Source: Candidatus Sumerlaeota bacterium
GTDB lineage: Bacteria; Sumerlaeota; Sumerlaeia; MVZB01; JAJFLK01
Reading direction: 5' to 3'
Assembly (NCBI GenBank): GCA_021772735.1
Contig: JAJFLK010000253.1
Span: forward strand, 1 to 6,293
Length of the DNA stretch: 6,293 bases
In this document: positions 1 through 6,293 of the stretch, piece by piece
Layout of the letters: each line of letters starts with the position of its first letter
Numbering within the stretch: position 1 is the first letter of the stretch
Program-made: the position numbers and the translations under genes
The notes under the pieces: model-generated
What the model saw: the letters and a program-made list of their open reading frames with translations, nothing else
What the model was told of the DNA's origin: nothing
The model's database searches: none

Positions 1-1704
1 CCAGGGCGCCATCGCGATCAAAATCGCCAGCGCCGGGAGCAGGAGGCGATTGCTCTGATATGTGAAGAACCACAAGATCCAGTATCCGAGGACGACCAGC
101 AGCAGCCACGCGACGCACAGGCCGAGGGTTCTTGAACTGCCGTCCGGCCCGATCGCCTCCGAGCGCCCCTCCGTGCGCGAAGAGAATCGCCCCCAGTCGA
201 GCCGGCCCAAGGCGAGCGTGATGAGAATCATGGCGATCAGCGGCACAGGACCGAGGAAGTGCTTTTCGAAAGCCTCGCCCGCGAGGGACGTGGTCAGAGG
301 CGTTAGTGCGAATTCAACTACCCGCGCGATGGGGCCTTCGATCAGCGAGATCGGGGGGCCGCGAAAACCTTTCTCCGCAGCCTTGGCCGCGTTGAAGGCC
401 GCGTTCTCGGCGGTCCACTCGCCGCCTTCGAAGATACCGTTCGCCATCGGATAGACCGGATTGCCCGTCCACACGGCATTGCGGATAAACCACGGCGAGG
501 CCGCGACGGCGGCAATCACCAGGCTGATAAGAACGAAACGAACCGCCCGCCGGGATGCGGCGGATGATCTTACCGTGGACTTCTCGGCCAGGGGGTTTGT
601 CCGGGTTCTTATCCTCCCGGCGAGCAGCATGAAGAAAAACAAAGATCCGGCCACGCCCACCATCAACGGCAGCATCGTCAGCTTCGTGCCGACGGCCCCG
701 GCCGCCATCACGCCCATCAGCCACGGCGAGGGCGGACGCCGCCGCACCAGCGCCAGCAGGCCCAGGTAAACCACGGCCAGGAAATACGCGACCATCGCCA
801 TATCGACGAATGCCCAGCAGGCGAGAATCGACGCGCTTGGGATCGTTGCGAACGCCGCCGCGGCGATGCAGGCCAGATTGCGCGCGCGAATGTATCCGGC
901 CTTATCTGCCCGCTGCCCTCGTCCGAGGCTGACTCGGACCAGAAGGAATGCGATCAATCCCGTGAGCGTTGCGCTGGATTCGAGAAATCCCAGATGCACG
1001 AGCCGCGCGGCTTCGGTCCCCTGCAGCGCCATCGCGATGGTGAAAAGCATCTCGATGAGAAACGGGAAGTTGGAATGCGCGTGATGAGGGAGGTAATGAA
1101 TTCGGCCCGCCGCCAGATACTCTTGCGGCGCGGCGAGGTGGTATCGCAGCGCGTCGGATTCGATCGCGGGCGTCGCGGCGTAGGCCACGAGCAGCCCATA
1201 GAATCCTAATGCCAGAACGATAAACCATCCCGGCAATGCGACCTGCGCCTCACGCTCGGGATCTTCGGCGAGCGACGACATCTCCTTCGTGACGCGCCGC
1301 CAGCCACCGATGCCGAACGCCGCGGCGACCAATATCAGAGCGCCGAGCGCCACGGGATTGCACCCGCCGGCCAGGCCGATCAGCTGTGCCGTCGTGCCGA
1401 GGACGACCCAGCCCGTCAGGATGCCAAAGACCATCTGCTGCCACGGCGACGGCAGGTCATCGAGCGCCCCGAGTCGACTCAGAAGCCAGAGGCCCAGCCC
1501 GCCCGCGGCGAATATCATCACCAGCCAGGTGAAGATCGCCATTGCCGTGTGGACCGGGAAACTCCAGCCGGACCCGAAATGCTCGGGCACGGCGCGCAAC
1601 GCGACCCCTATCTGCGGCGGCGCGCTGATGACAAATAGACCGACCAATCCGGAAGCCAGCAGCGCGGCAAGAAGGGCAGGAATTCGGCGGAGCGCGTTTT
1701 TCAA
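1..1704 (-). CDS. GT-C family membrane glycosyltransferase (ArnT/RgtA-like), 3' end beyond the window
   Basis: Probable integral membrane glycosyltransferase that moves a sugar from a lipid-linked donor to an envelope acceptor; substrate unknown. The frame is open without a stop from 1758 to the left edge. With a TTG start at 1704, 568 residues are visible and the C-terminus is missing. It begins with a basic stretch (MKNALRRI) and a hydrophobic anchor (about 9-28), then more membrane segments near 50-75, 89-130 and 155-178. The family-like loop follows: ESDALRYH at 182-189, with E182/D184 as candidate acidic residues, then HHAHSNFPFLIEMLF at 207-221. Further on are FVDMAMVAYF (299-308), PWFIRNAVWTGNPVYP (404-419) and YQSNRLLLPAL (549-559), all typical of this superfamily. 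The family call is firm; the start is not. There is no ATG before residue 55 and no clear ribosome binding site before TTG 1704 or CTG 1716. It lies directly behind the small membrane protein gene, so translational coupling is likely. Confidence 0.8.
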   Translation of the reverse strand, partial: MKNALRRIPALLAALLASGLVGLFVISAPPQIGVALRAVPEHFGSGWSFPVHTAMAIFTWLVMIFAAGGLGLWLLSRLGALDDLPSPWQQMVFGILTGWVVLGTTAQLIGLAGGCNPVALGALILVAAAFGIGGWRRVTKEMSSLAEDPEREAQVALPGWFIVLALGFYGLLVAYAATPAIESDALRYHLAAPQEYLAAGRIHYLPHHAHSNFPFLIEMLFTIAMALQGTEAARLVHLGFLESSATLTGLIAFLLVRVSLGRGQRADKAGYIRARNLACIAAAAFATIPSASILACWAFVDMAMVAYFLAVVYLGLLALVRRRPPSPWLMGVMAAGAVGTKLTMLPLMVGVAGSLFFFMLLAGRIRTRTNPLAEKSTVRSSAASRRAVRFVLISLVIAAVAASPWFIRNAVWTGNPVYPMANGIFEGGEWTAENAAFNAAKAAEKGFRGPPISLIEGPIARVVEFALTPLTTSLAGEAFEKHFLGPVPLIAMILITLALGRLDWGRFSSRTEGRSEAIGPDGSSRTLGLCVAWLLLVVLGYWILWFFTYQSNRLLLPALAILIAMAPW

Positions 1705-1758
1705 ATTCGGATTCAGATCGGCGGGAAGTATGGGGATTGGCGTGCGGCGCGCCTCAGC

Positions 1759-2256
1759 TTAACCGAAGCCCGCAAGGCGTCGAGCGCAGGCGAACGCGCC
1801 GAGCAGGCACAATAGGCCAGGCAACGAGCGTCCTTCAAGCCACAGCGGCTGGAAGCCGAACATGCATAGCACAGGCCCGAGCCAGAATGCCGGCCACGCA
1901 AGTAGGAGCGCGGAGGTTTCCAGCCCCTCTGAGAGGGGAGAAAGATTAGCGTTGTCTGCGCTTGCCCCGCTGCCCTCCCAGCCGGGCCACAGCGCCGCGA
2001 TTGTCAGCCATTGCACGCCCAACGCCAGAGCGAAAGCCAGGCCGCGCGGCCATAGCCATCGCCGCAGCGTCCGGTGATAACGCCGTGCCTCGGCGGTGGC
2101 CTGGATCAAAGTCAACACCGCGAGCAGGTGAAACCACGCCATCGAACTCCACGGCTGCGAGGCCGCCAGCGCAATCGCGCAGATCACCGCGACGCTGGCA
2201 AACTGAACTGCGGCGGCTTTACGGCGACTCGGGGAATCGGGCTTGGAGGGTTCCAT
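1759..2256 (-). CDS. Small polytopic membrane protein of unknown function
   Basis: I do not recognise a family. The 165-residue product has a basic, proline-rich start (MEPSKPDSPSRRK) and four or five hydrophobic segments at roughly 14-32, 38-54, 72-90, 113-135 and 143-158. A basic loop (ARRYHRTLRRW, 57-67) probably faces the cytoplasm, and a Ser/Asn-rich loop (94-112) lies between segments three and four. ATG 2256 is chosen because hydrophobic coding sequence starts soon after it; an in-frame ATG at 2355 would add an unconvincing Arg-rich leader and would lie upstream of the likely promoter. No Shine-Dalgarno is visible. The TAA stop (1761-1759) is in the same frame as the glycosyltransferase behind it, so the two form a tight pair. 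A role as accessory or partner of that enzyme is inference from position only. Confidence 0.65.
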   Translation of the reverse strand: MEPSKPDSPSRRKAAAVQFASVAVICAIALAASQPWSSMAWFHLLAVLTLIQATAEARRYHRTLRRWLWPRGLAFALALGVQWLTIAALWPGWEGSGASADNANLSPLSEGLETSALLLAWPAFWLGPVLCMFGFQPLWLEGRSLPGLLCLLGAFACARRLAGFG

Positions 2257-2326
2257 TATATGGTGGCGGCGATATTGCTTCTTGATCTCGCCATCGCACC
2301 GCTTGCTCCGGCGCGTCGGCGTGCCA

Positions 2327-2333
2327 TATAATA
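2327..2333. promoter_or_regulatory. Candidate bidirectional -10 element between the divergent genes
   Basis: Plus strand: TATAAT at 2327-2332, a perfect consensus -10, with a weak TTGCTC at 2303-2308 (18-bp spacer). This would start the rimO transcript near 2339, leaving a leader of about 70 nt. Minus strand: the same bases read TATTAT (2333-2328), with TTGCAG at 2355-2350 as a weak -35 (16-bp spacer). This would start the membrane-gene transcript near 2322, about 65 nt before its ATG. Overlapping -10 elements that fire both ways are known in bacteria. The plus-strand reading is the stronger one, and both -35 boxes match only 3 of 6 bases. Confidence 0.4.
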
Positions 2334-2356
2334 TGCGGTTCGCGCGCGTCTGCAAG

Positions 2357-2370
2357 CAGTCCGGGGACTG
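2357..2370. promoter_or_regulatory. Short inverted repeat in the presumed rimO leader
   Basis: CAGTCC-GG-GGACTG is a perfect 6-bp inverted repeat. In RNA it would more likely fold as a 5-bp stem with a CGGG loop. It lies downstream of the plus-strand -10 and beside the candidate minus-strand -35, so it could be an operator or a small leader hairpin. It could also be chance in GC-rich DNA. Confidence 0.2.
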
Positions 2371-2396
2371 AATTGGAGCACCCGGAGCGCAAAGTC

Positions 2397-2400
2397 AGGA
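2397..2400 (+). promoter_or_regulatory. Ribosome binding site of rimO
   Basis: AGGA ends 7 nt before ATG 2408, a normal spacing. A second ATG follows at once at 2411, but spacing favours the first. Confidence 0.55.
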
Positions 2401-2407
2401 AATTGAG

Positions 2408-4054
2408 ATGATGAGTGTAGAGATCGCAAGGAGCCCAAAGAGAGCTGTAGTGGCTGAGCGGACGTCGGCCCCGGCTCCGGCCCCTGCTCCGACCGAGACC
2501 CGAGCCTTGCGCGTCGCCGTCGTGACGCTTGGGTGCGATAAGAACACCGTGGATAACGAGTACCTGGCCGGGATGCTCGAAGGCGCGGGCTGCGAGGTCG
2601 TCGCGGCAGAGGAAGTCATGTCTGCGGGCGGCGAGGGCGGAGCGGGCGGATCGGATTCCGTTGCGAACGGCGCGGATGCGCCAATAGATGGTGCAGTTGA
2701 TATCGTCGACGCGGCCGTTGTCACGACCTGTGGGTTCATCGCCTCGGCGAAGGAGCAATCCATCGAGGCCATCGCCGATCTGGCCCGATCCAAGCGCGAG
2801 TCCGGATCGCCCCGCCGGCTTTACGTCGCCGGTTGCCTGGCCCAACGTCAGGGCGCCGAGCTGATGCAAAGCATCCCGGAGATCGACGGCCTGGTCGGCG
2901 TCGGCCAGTTCCGCGAGTTGACGCGGATGATTCTGGAGAGCGATGCGAATGACGAGCGCAAGGACGCGGCTTCGGACTCGGATTCGAGTGCTGTGCCCGC
3001 CGCCTCCGCCCCCAACGGCCGCACCATCAGCCTTGCGCCGCAGCCGACGGTTGATATTTACGAGCACTTGAAACGGCGGCCGCTCGGTCCGGCCGCCGCG
3101 CATGCTTTCTTGAAGGTCTCGGACGGCTACAATCACGGCTGCACGTTCTGCTCGATCCCCGCGATGAAAGGCAAACTGCGATCCGTGCGGCCCGAGATTC
3201 TGTTGGCCGAGGCGCGCGACCTGCTTGCGCGCGGCGTGAAGGAGATCAACCTCGTCGCGCAGGATCTCTCCGAATACGGGCGCGACCTGTGGCCCGGTGG
3301 CGTTGATGGATGCCGCGCGAAGCAATATCGCCTGCCCGATCTGATCACCGAGCTCTGCGCGCTGCCGGGCGATTTCTGGGTGCGATGCCTCTATTATTAC
3401 CCCGGCAACGTGACGGACCGATTCCTCGAAGTCATCGCGAATGAAGACAAGGTCGTCCCGTATCTTGAGATGCCGCTCCAGCATCTTCACCCCGAAGTTC
3501 TGCGCTCGATGAAGCGCCCTTTCCACGAGGTCAAGACGTTCAATTCGATCGCCCGCATCAGGAAAGCCGTGCCCGGGATCGCCTTGCGCACGACGTTCAT
3601 CGTCGGTTTCCCCGGCGAGACTCAGGCCCATTTCCAGTTCCTTCTCGATGGCGTGCGGCGGTTGAAACTGGACCGCATGGGCGCGTTCCAGTATTCGGTC
3701 GAAGACGGCACGCCCGCCGGTGCAATGCCGGATCAGGTTCACGAGAAAACCAAGGCCCAACGCTGGCGCATGCTGATGGATCGCCAGGCGCGGATCAGCG
3801 AGAAGGTCAACCGCAAACGCAAGGGCAGGACCGAACGCGTGCTGGTCGAACGATTTGATGAGGAGAGCGGATACTGGATCGCCCGCTCGGCGGCCGACGC
3901 TCCCGAAGTTGACGGCCGGGTGTATATTGAGGGCGGCCGAGACTCCGCAGCCCTCGCGCCGCGCGAATTCGCGACGGTGAAATTCGTCAAGGCGCTGCAG
4001 TATGATGTGATCGGTGAGCCGATGGCGGCGGATCCAGACCGGTCAGTCCGGTAG
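2408..4054 (+). CDS. rimO: RimO, ribosomal protein S12 (aspartate) methylthiotransferase, with a Cys-to-Tyr change in the radical-SAM motif
   Basis: RimO adds a beta-methylthio group to a conserved aspartate of ribosomal protein S12 (Asp88-equivalent in E. coli), using two [4Fe-4S] clusters and S-adenosylmethionine in the cytoplasm. The N-terminal methylthiotransferase domain keeps its three cluster cysteines: C43 (TLGCDKNTVDNE), C108 (TTCGFIASAKEQS) and C143 (AGCLAQRQG). The radical-SAM domain runs from about 233 to 445, with LVAQDLSEYG (282-291), PLQHLHPEVLRSMKR (356-370) and RTTFIVGFPGET (394-405). A TRAM-like C-terminus includes APEVDGRVYIEG (498-509). These signatures favour RimO over MiaB. 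The radical-SAM motif, normally CxxxCxxC, reads YNHGCTFC: Y241 replaces the first cysteine (codon TAC, 3128-3130), while C245 and C248 remain. At 548 residues it is about 100 longer than usual, owing to an Ala-Pro N-terminal extension and low-complexity inserts near 70-98 and 178-212. Identity is certain; activity is in doubt unless the Tyr is a sequence error. Confidence 0.95.
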   Translation: MMSVEIARSPKRAVVAERTSAPAPAPAPTETRALRVAVVTLGCDKNTVDNEYLAGMLEGAGCEVVAAEEVMSAGGEGGAGGSDSVANGADAPIDGAVDIVDAAVVTTCGFIASAKEQSIEAIADLARSKRESGSPRRLYVAGCLAQRQGAELMQSIPEIDGLVGVGQFRELTRMILESDANDERKDAASDSDSSAVPAASAPNGRTISLAPQPTVDIYEHLKRRPLGPAAAHAFLKVSDGYNHGCTFCSIPAMKGKLRSVRPEILLAEARDLLARGVKEINLVAQDLSEYGRDLWPGGVDGCRAKQYRLPDLITELCALPGDFWVRCLYYYPGNVTDRFLEVIANEDKVVPYLEMPLQHLHPEVLRSMKRPFHEVKTFNSIARIRKAVPGIALRTTFIVGFPGETQAHFQFLLDGVRRLKLDRMGAFQYSVEDGTPAGAMPDQVHEKTKAQRWRMLMDRQARISEKVNRKRKGRTERVLVERFDEESGYWIARSAADAPEVDGRVYIEGGRDSAALAPREFATVKFVKALQYDVIGEPMAADPDRSVR

Positions 4055-4058
4055 AGCC

Positions 4059-4063
4059 GGGAG
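4059..4063 (+). promoter_or_regulatory. Ribosome binding site of the HEAT-repeat gene
   Basis: GGGAG lies 6 nt before ATG 4070, inside the 15-bp gap after the rimO stop. It fixes the start and suggests co-transcription with rimO. Confidence 0.65.
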
Positions 4064-4069
4064 TTCGCG

Positions 4070-5356
4070 ATGACCGAATCCATATCGAGCTTGTTGCGAG
4101 AATTTCGCGAGGGCGATCCGGAGATTCAGTGGCAGGCCGTCCGCGCAATGCGTGAAATGGGTGATGAGGCCGAGCCCGCGATTCCCACTCTACTGGAAGC
4201 GATCCCCAACGTTGACGCCGAGTCGCGCGAACACCTGTGCGAGGCGCTATGCGACTTTGAAGGCTTTCCGCCCCGTACGATACCGGCTCTGGTTGACCTG
4301 CTCGCTTTGGATTTGCAAGAAGTCGATGACTTGGTGACGCACGCCCTCACCCTTCCACGCACCAATCGGCGCGAAACGGTGAAGGCACTGACAAATTCCC
4401 TCCGCGATGGTTCGCCTCATGCACGCGAACAATCCGCCTTTCTGCTTGGTGAACTCGATACGCGGTCGCGCGAAGCCCTGAACGCTCTCAGGGCGGCCGT
4501 CTGTGGAGATGACACCGCCGTCTCGTCGGCGGCACAGCAGGCCCTTGACCTCATTAGAACGCCGTCCGCCGTATCCAAATTCAATTGGCCACGCCTTTGT
4601 GAGGGCCGATTCGATCCGTCCACCGACCAGATAGCGTTCCTCGAACTCGATGTGGATGATGCTGCAAGGGCCTATGGTGACTGGACATCCACTTGGGGCC
4701 GAATCGGTCGAGCGGTTGAGTTGACATCGGTGGAGGACTTTGGAACCGAGCCATTTGTACTGGCGAGATTTGCTTTCAGGGCGCCTTTGATCGAAGCATT
4801 CGAGCACCTAGCCACAATCAGCGCGTTCGGCGAACGCTATGAGGAAAGTCAATTGAAGTTGTATCTGTTTATCCAGACGCAATCTGCGTGGACGGCCACG
4901 TTCGAGTATTTGGGTCCTCACTCTCAGACGCCGTGCGCCGATCTATCCGGATTCGTCCGCGTCCTCAGCGAGCGCGAGAGTGTGAGAGGACTCAAAATCG
5001 ATTGCCATCCCGCTGGCCCGAAGCATGATGCCGCCGTGATCTTCGCGTTGTCGCTGGGCAAACAAGTCGAAAGGGTCGGGATCCCGGGACTGTTTGACAT
5101 ACCGGGCGACTTCGAGAACGCAGACCGGTCGCTCTGGCTCGCCAACGGCGGCTCGCGATACGAGTTCATTCATCACGGCCATGAACTCCCCTTCGAAGAG
5201 ACTCAGAACTACACCGCGCGACGCGTAAGAGAACGCTTCACTCCCGATATGCTCGAGCGCTACTGTGCCGCATTGGGCATACACCCATGGGAAGAGACGT
5301 ACTATGGGGAACGTTGCTGGATATTTGCGCGGCGCTTCGGTGCCTCCCGGCGGTAA
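4070..5356 (+). CDS. HEAT-repeat protein with an unrecognised C-terminal region
   Basis: The product has 428 residues, with no signal peptide or membrane segment, so it is probably cytoplasmic. Residues 1-162 are helical pairs of HEAT type: LLREFREGDPEIQWQAVRAM (8-27), AEPAIPTLLEAI (34-45), TIPALVDLL (70-78), HAREQSAFLLGELD (117-130) and SSAAQQALDLI (152-162). Such repeats normally form a curved scaffold for protein or nucleic-acid binding. From about 170 it becomes a mixed, probably globular region, rich in aromatics near its end (FTPDMLERYCAALGIHPWEE, 390-409; YYGERCWIFARRF, 411-423). I match that region to no known family and see no catalytic motif. Start ATG 4070 has a good GGGAG site. 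It sits 15 bp after rimO and 43 bp before uvrA, and its codons look less G/C-rich than either, which might mean later arrival. Function cannot be assigned; a link to translation or repair would rest on position alone. Confidence 0.8.
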   Translation: MTESISSLLREFREGDPEIQWQAVRAMREMGDEAEPAIPTLLEAIPNVDAESREHLCEALCDFEGFPPRTIPALVDLLALDLQEVDDLVTHALTLPRTNRRETVKALTNSLRDGSPHAREQSAFLLGELDTRSREALNALRAAVCGDDTAVSSAAQQALDLIRTPSAVSKFNWPRLCEGRFDPSTDQIAFLELDVDDAARAYGDWTSTWGRIGRAVELTSVEDFGTEPFVLARFAFRAPLIEAFEHLATISAFGERYEESQLKLYLFIQTQSAWTATFEYLGPHSQTPCADLSGFVRVLSERESVRGLKIDCHPAGPKHDAAVIFALSLGKQVERVGIPGLFDIPGDFENADRSLWLANGGSRYEFIHHGHELPFEETQNYTARRVRERFTPDMLERYCAALGIHPWEETYYGERCWIFARRFGASRR

Positions 5357-5399
5357 ATTGGAATCCGCGAAGTGAGGAAGAAGTGAAGAATCTGTCCGC

Positions 5400-6293
5400 A
5401 TGACCAATAAATCACACATCCGCGACATCACGATCACCGGTGCGCATGAGCACAACCTCAAGCATATCGACGTGACGATCCCGCGCAATTCGCTCACGGT
5501 CGTCACTGGCCTCTCGGGGTCGGGCAAGTCATCGCTCGCGTTCGATACGCTCTACGCCGAGGGGCAGCGTCGTTACGTCGAGAGCCTCTCTTCATACGCG
5601 CGCCAGTTCCTCGATCAGATGAACAAGCCCAAGGTCGAGCACATCGAGGGCCTCTCGCCCGCGATCTCGATCGAGCAGAAAACGGTCTCCAAAAACCCGC
5701 GCTCGACCGTCGGCACCGTGACCGAGATCTACGATTATCTGCGCGTGCTTTACGCGAACATCGGGCTGCCCCACTGCGCGCACTGCGGCAAGGCGCTCCA
5801 GAAGCAATCCGTTCAGGACATCGTCGATACCGTCATGGGCTGGCCCGAGGGCACGAAGGTCATCATCTATGCGCCGGTCGTGCGCGGCCGCAAAGGCGAA
5901 TACAAGCAGGAGTTTGAGCTGGCCCGGCGCGAGGGATACACGCGGGTCAAGGTCGATGGCGAGGTGCGAGAACTCGAAGACGAGATCAAGCTGAACAAGA
6001 AGCTCAAGCATGATATCTCGATTGTCGTCGCGCGTCTGATCGTCGCCGATAAAATTCGCACGCGCCTCACGGATTCAGTCGAGACCGCGCTGCGCAAGGC
6101 CGATGGGCTGGTCACGGTCGAGAGGATGGGCGGGGAAGAAGGCAAAAGTAAAAAGGTAAAAGGAAAAAGTAAGAAGGGGGAAGAAGAGGGGAAAAGTAAA
6201 AAGGTAAAAGGAAAAAGTAAGAAGGGAAAAGGGAAGGGGGCGGAGAATGGCGAGGGAGAGGGCGAAGATGAGGCCTCGGCCTCCTCGGCATCG
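5400..6293 (+). CDS. uvrA: UvrA, excinuclease ABC subunit A, N-terminal part (cut by the right edge)
   Basis: UvrA is the dimeric ABC-type ATPase that finds bulky DNA lesions and loads UvrB in nucleotide excision repair. The visible 298 residues start with a family-like N-terminus ([19 protein letters not shown], 7-25). Walker A follows as GLSGSGKSS (37-45), then the hallmark [19 protein letters not shown] (52-70) and the Q-loop region [20 protein letters not shown] (86-105). C126/C129 (CAHC) fit the first CxxC of a zinc site. Residues of about 130-240 match the UvrB-binding region. From 243 an unusual insertion begins: two copies of a Lys/Gly/Ser unit, then a Glu/Gly stretch and Ser/Ala residues up to the edge. 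The signature motif, the main zinc module and the second ATPase half lie outside the window. ATG 5400 has only weak GAAG-type purines 11 nt upstream; GAGG at 5374-5377 is too distant. Likely the last visible gene of the rimO operon. The frame stays open to the last base. Confidence 0.95.
   Translation, partial: MTNKSHIRDITITGAHEHNLKHIDVTIPRNSLTVVTGLSGSGKSSLAFDTLYAEGQRRYVESLSSYARQFLDQMNKPKVEHIEGLSPAISIEQKTVSKNPRSTVGTVTEIYDYLRVLYANIGLPHCAHCGKALQKQSVQDIVDTVMGWPEGTKVIIYAPVVRGRKGEYKQEFELARREGYTRVKVDGEVRELEDEIKLNKKLKHDISIVVARLIVADKIRTRLTDSVETALRKADGLVTVERMGGEEGKSKKVKGKSKKGEEEGKSKKVKGKSKKGKGKGAENGEGEGEDEASASSAS
6135..6230 (+). repeat. 48-bp tandem repeat, two copies, in frame within uvrA
   Basis: Two adjacent 48-bp units (6135-6182 and 6183-6230) encode a 16-residue period. 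The core is 35 identical bases at 6144-6178 and 6192-6226, translating to [11 protein letters not shown] plus flanking Gly. Each unit also contains the short submotif GKSKK twice. After its first few bases the tract has no C on the plus strand (A, G and a few T), very unlike the flanking GC-rich coding sequence. Because 48 is a multiple of three, gain or loss of a copy would keep the uvrA frame. Confidence 0.9.

Noticed and set aside
62..1762. Plus-strand and alternate minus-strand open frames across the glycosyltransferase gene
   Set aside because: One minus-strand frame is open across the whole region and gives membrane segments and GT-C motifs. The others give Arg/Pro/Ser-rich translations typical of shadows.
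2257..2355. Longer start (ATG 2355) for the small membrane protein
   Set aside because: It would add 33 Arg/Lys-rich residues through the presumed promoter, with no ribosome binding site and no family-like sequence.
2219..3760. 513-codon open frame on the minus strand, antisense to rimO
   Set aside because: It is the mirror of a well-conserved rimO frame in GC-rich DNA. Its translation is Arg/Asp-rich without motifs, and it runs across the intergenic region into the neighbour gene.
2408..4054. MiaB (tRNA methylthiotransferase) instead of RimO
   Set aside because: TLGCDKNTVDNE, CGFIASAKEQS, the LVAQDLSEYG stretch and the APEVDG C-terminus follow the RimO pattern rather than MiaB.
5357..5399. 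Terminator or separate promoter between the HEAT gene and uvrA
   Set aside because: No stem-loop with a T-run and no convincing -35/-10 pair is visible in these 43 bases.
5383..5403. GTG-initiated short frame before uvrA
   Set aside because: It stops after six codons at the TGA overlapping the uvrA ATG. It is too short to call, and leader-peptide function would be speculation.
4943..6145. Minus-strand open frames opposite the HEAT gene end and uvrA
   Set aside because: The plus strand encodes unmistakable UvrA from 5400, and the minus frames are its complement without recognisable features.
6135..6230. CRISPR-like or mobile-element repeat
   Set aside because: There are only two directly abutting units with no unique spacers and no terminal inverted repeats, and both are translated in frame within uvrA.

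Overview
This is a GC-rich bacterial window with five protein-coding genes in two divergent blocks. Codon positions are strongly G/C-biased in most genes. Ribosome binding sites are clear for two genes and weak or absent for the other three. The lineage cannot be fixed from the sequence. A Planctomycetota-like bacterium is a weak guess, based on composition, the HEAT-repeat protein and low-complexity inserts in housekeeping enzymes.

Left block, minus strand (1-2256): a 165-residue membrane protein of unknown function is followed, in the same reading frame and just after its stop codon, by a large polytopic GT-C (ArnT/RgtA-like) glycosyltransferase that runs off the left edge. The two look co-transcribed and probably serve cell-envelope glycosylation. 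The glycosyltransferase has no ATG near its expected N-terminus.

Intergenic region (2257-2407): about 150 bp separate the blocks. They hold a TATAAT box whose reverse complement also gives a -10-like TATTAT, so one site may fire both ways. There is also a short inverted repeat in the presumed rimO leader.

Right block, plus strand (2408-6293): rimO (ribosomal protein S12 methylthiotransferase), then a HEAT-repeat protein with an unrecognised C-terminal region, then the start of uvrA (nucleotide-excision-repair ATPase), which is cut by the right edge. The 15 bp and 43 bp gaps suggest one operon, though the functions are not obviously linked.

The most notable points are in the right block. RimO has Tyr where the first cysteine of the radical-SAM CxxxCxxC motif belongs (Y241; one base from Cys), while every other signature is intact. 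RimO also carries an N-terminal extension and two low-complexity insertions. UvrA carries a Lys/Gly/Ser then Glu/Gly insertion built on a 48-bp in-frame tandem repeat. I see no RNA gene, CRISPR array, insertion sequence or integrase, and no convincing novel multi-gene system.
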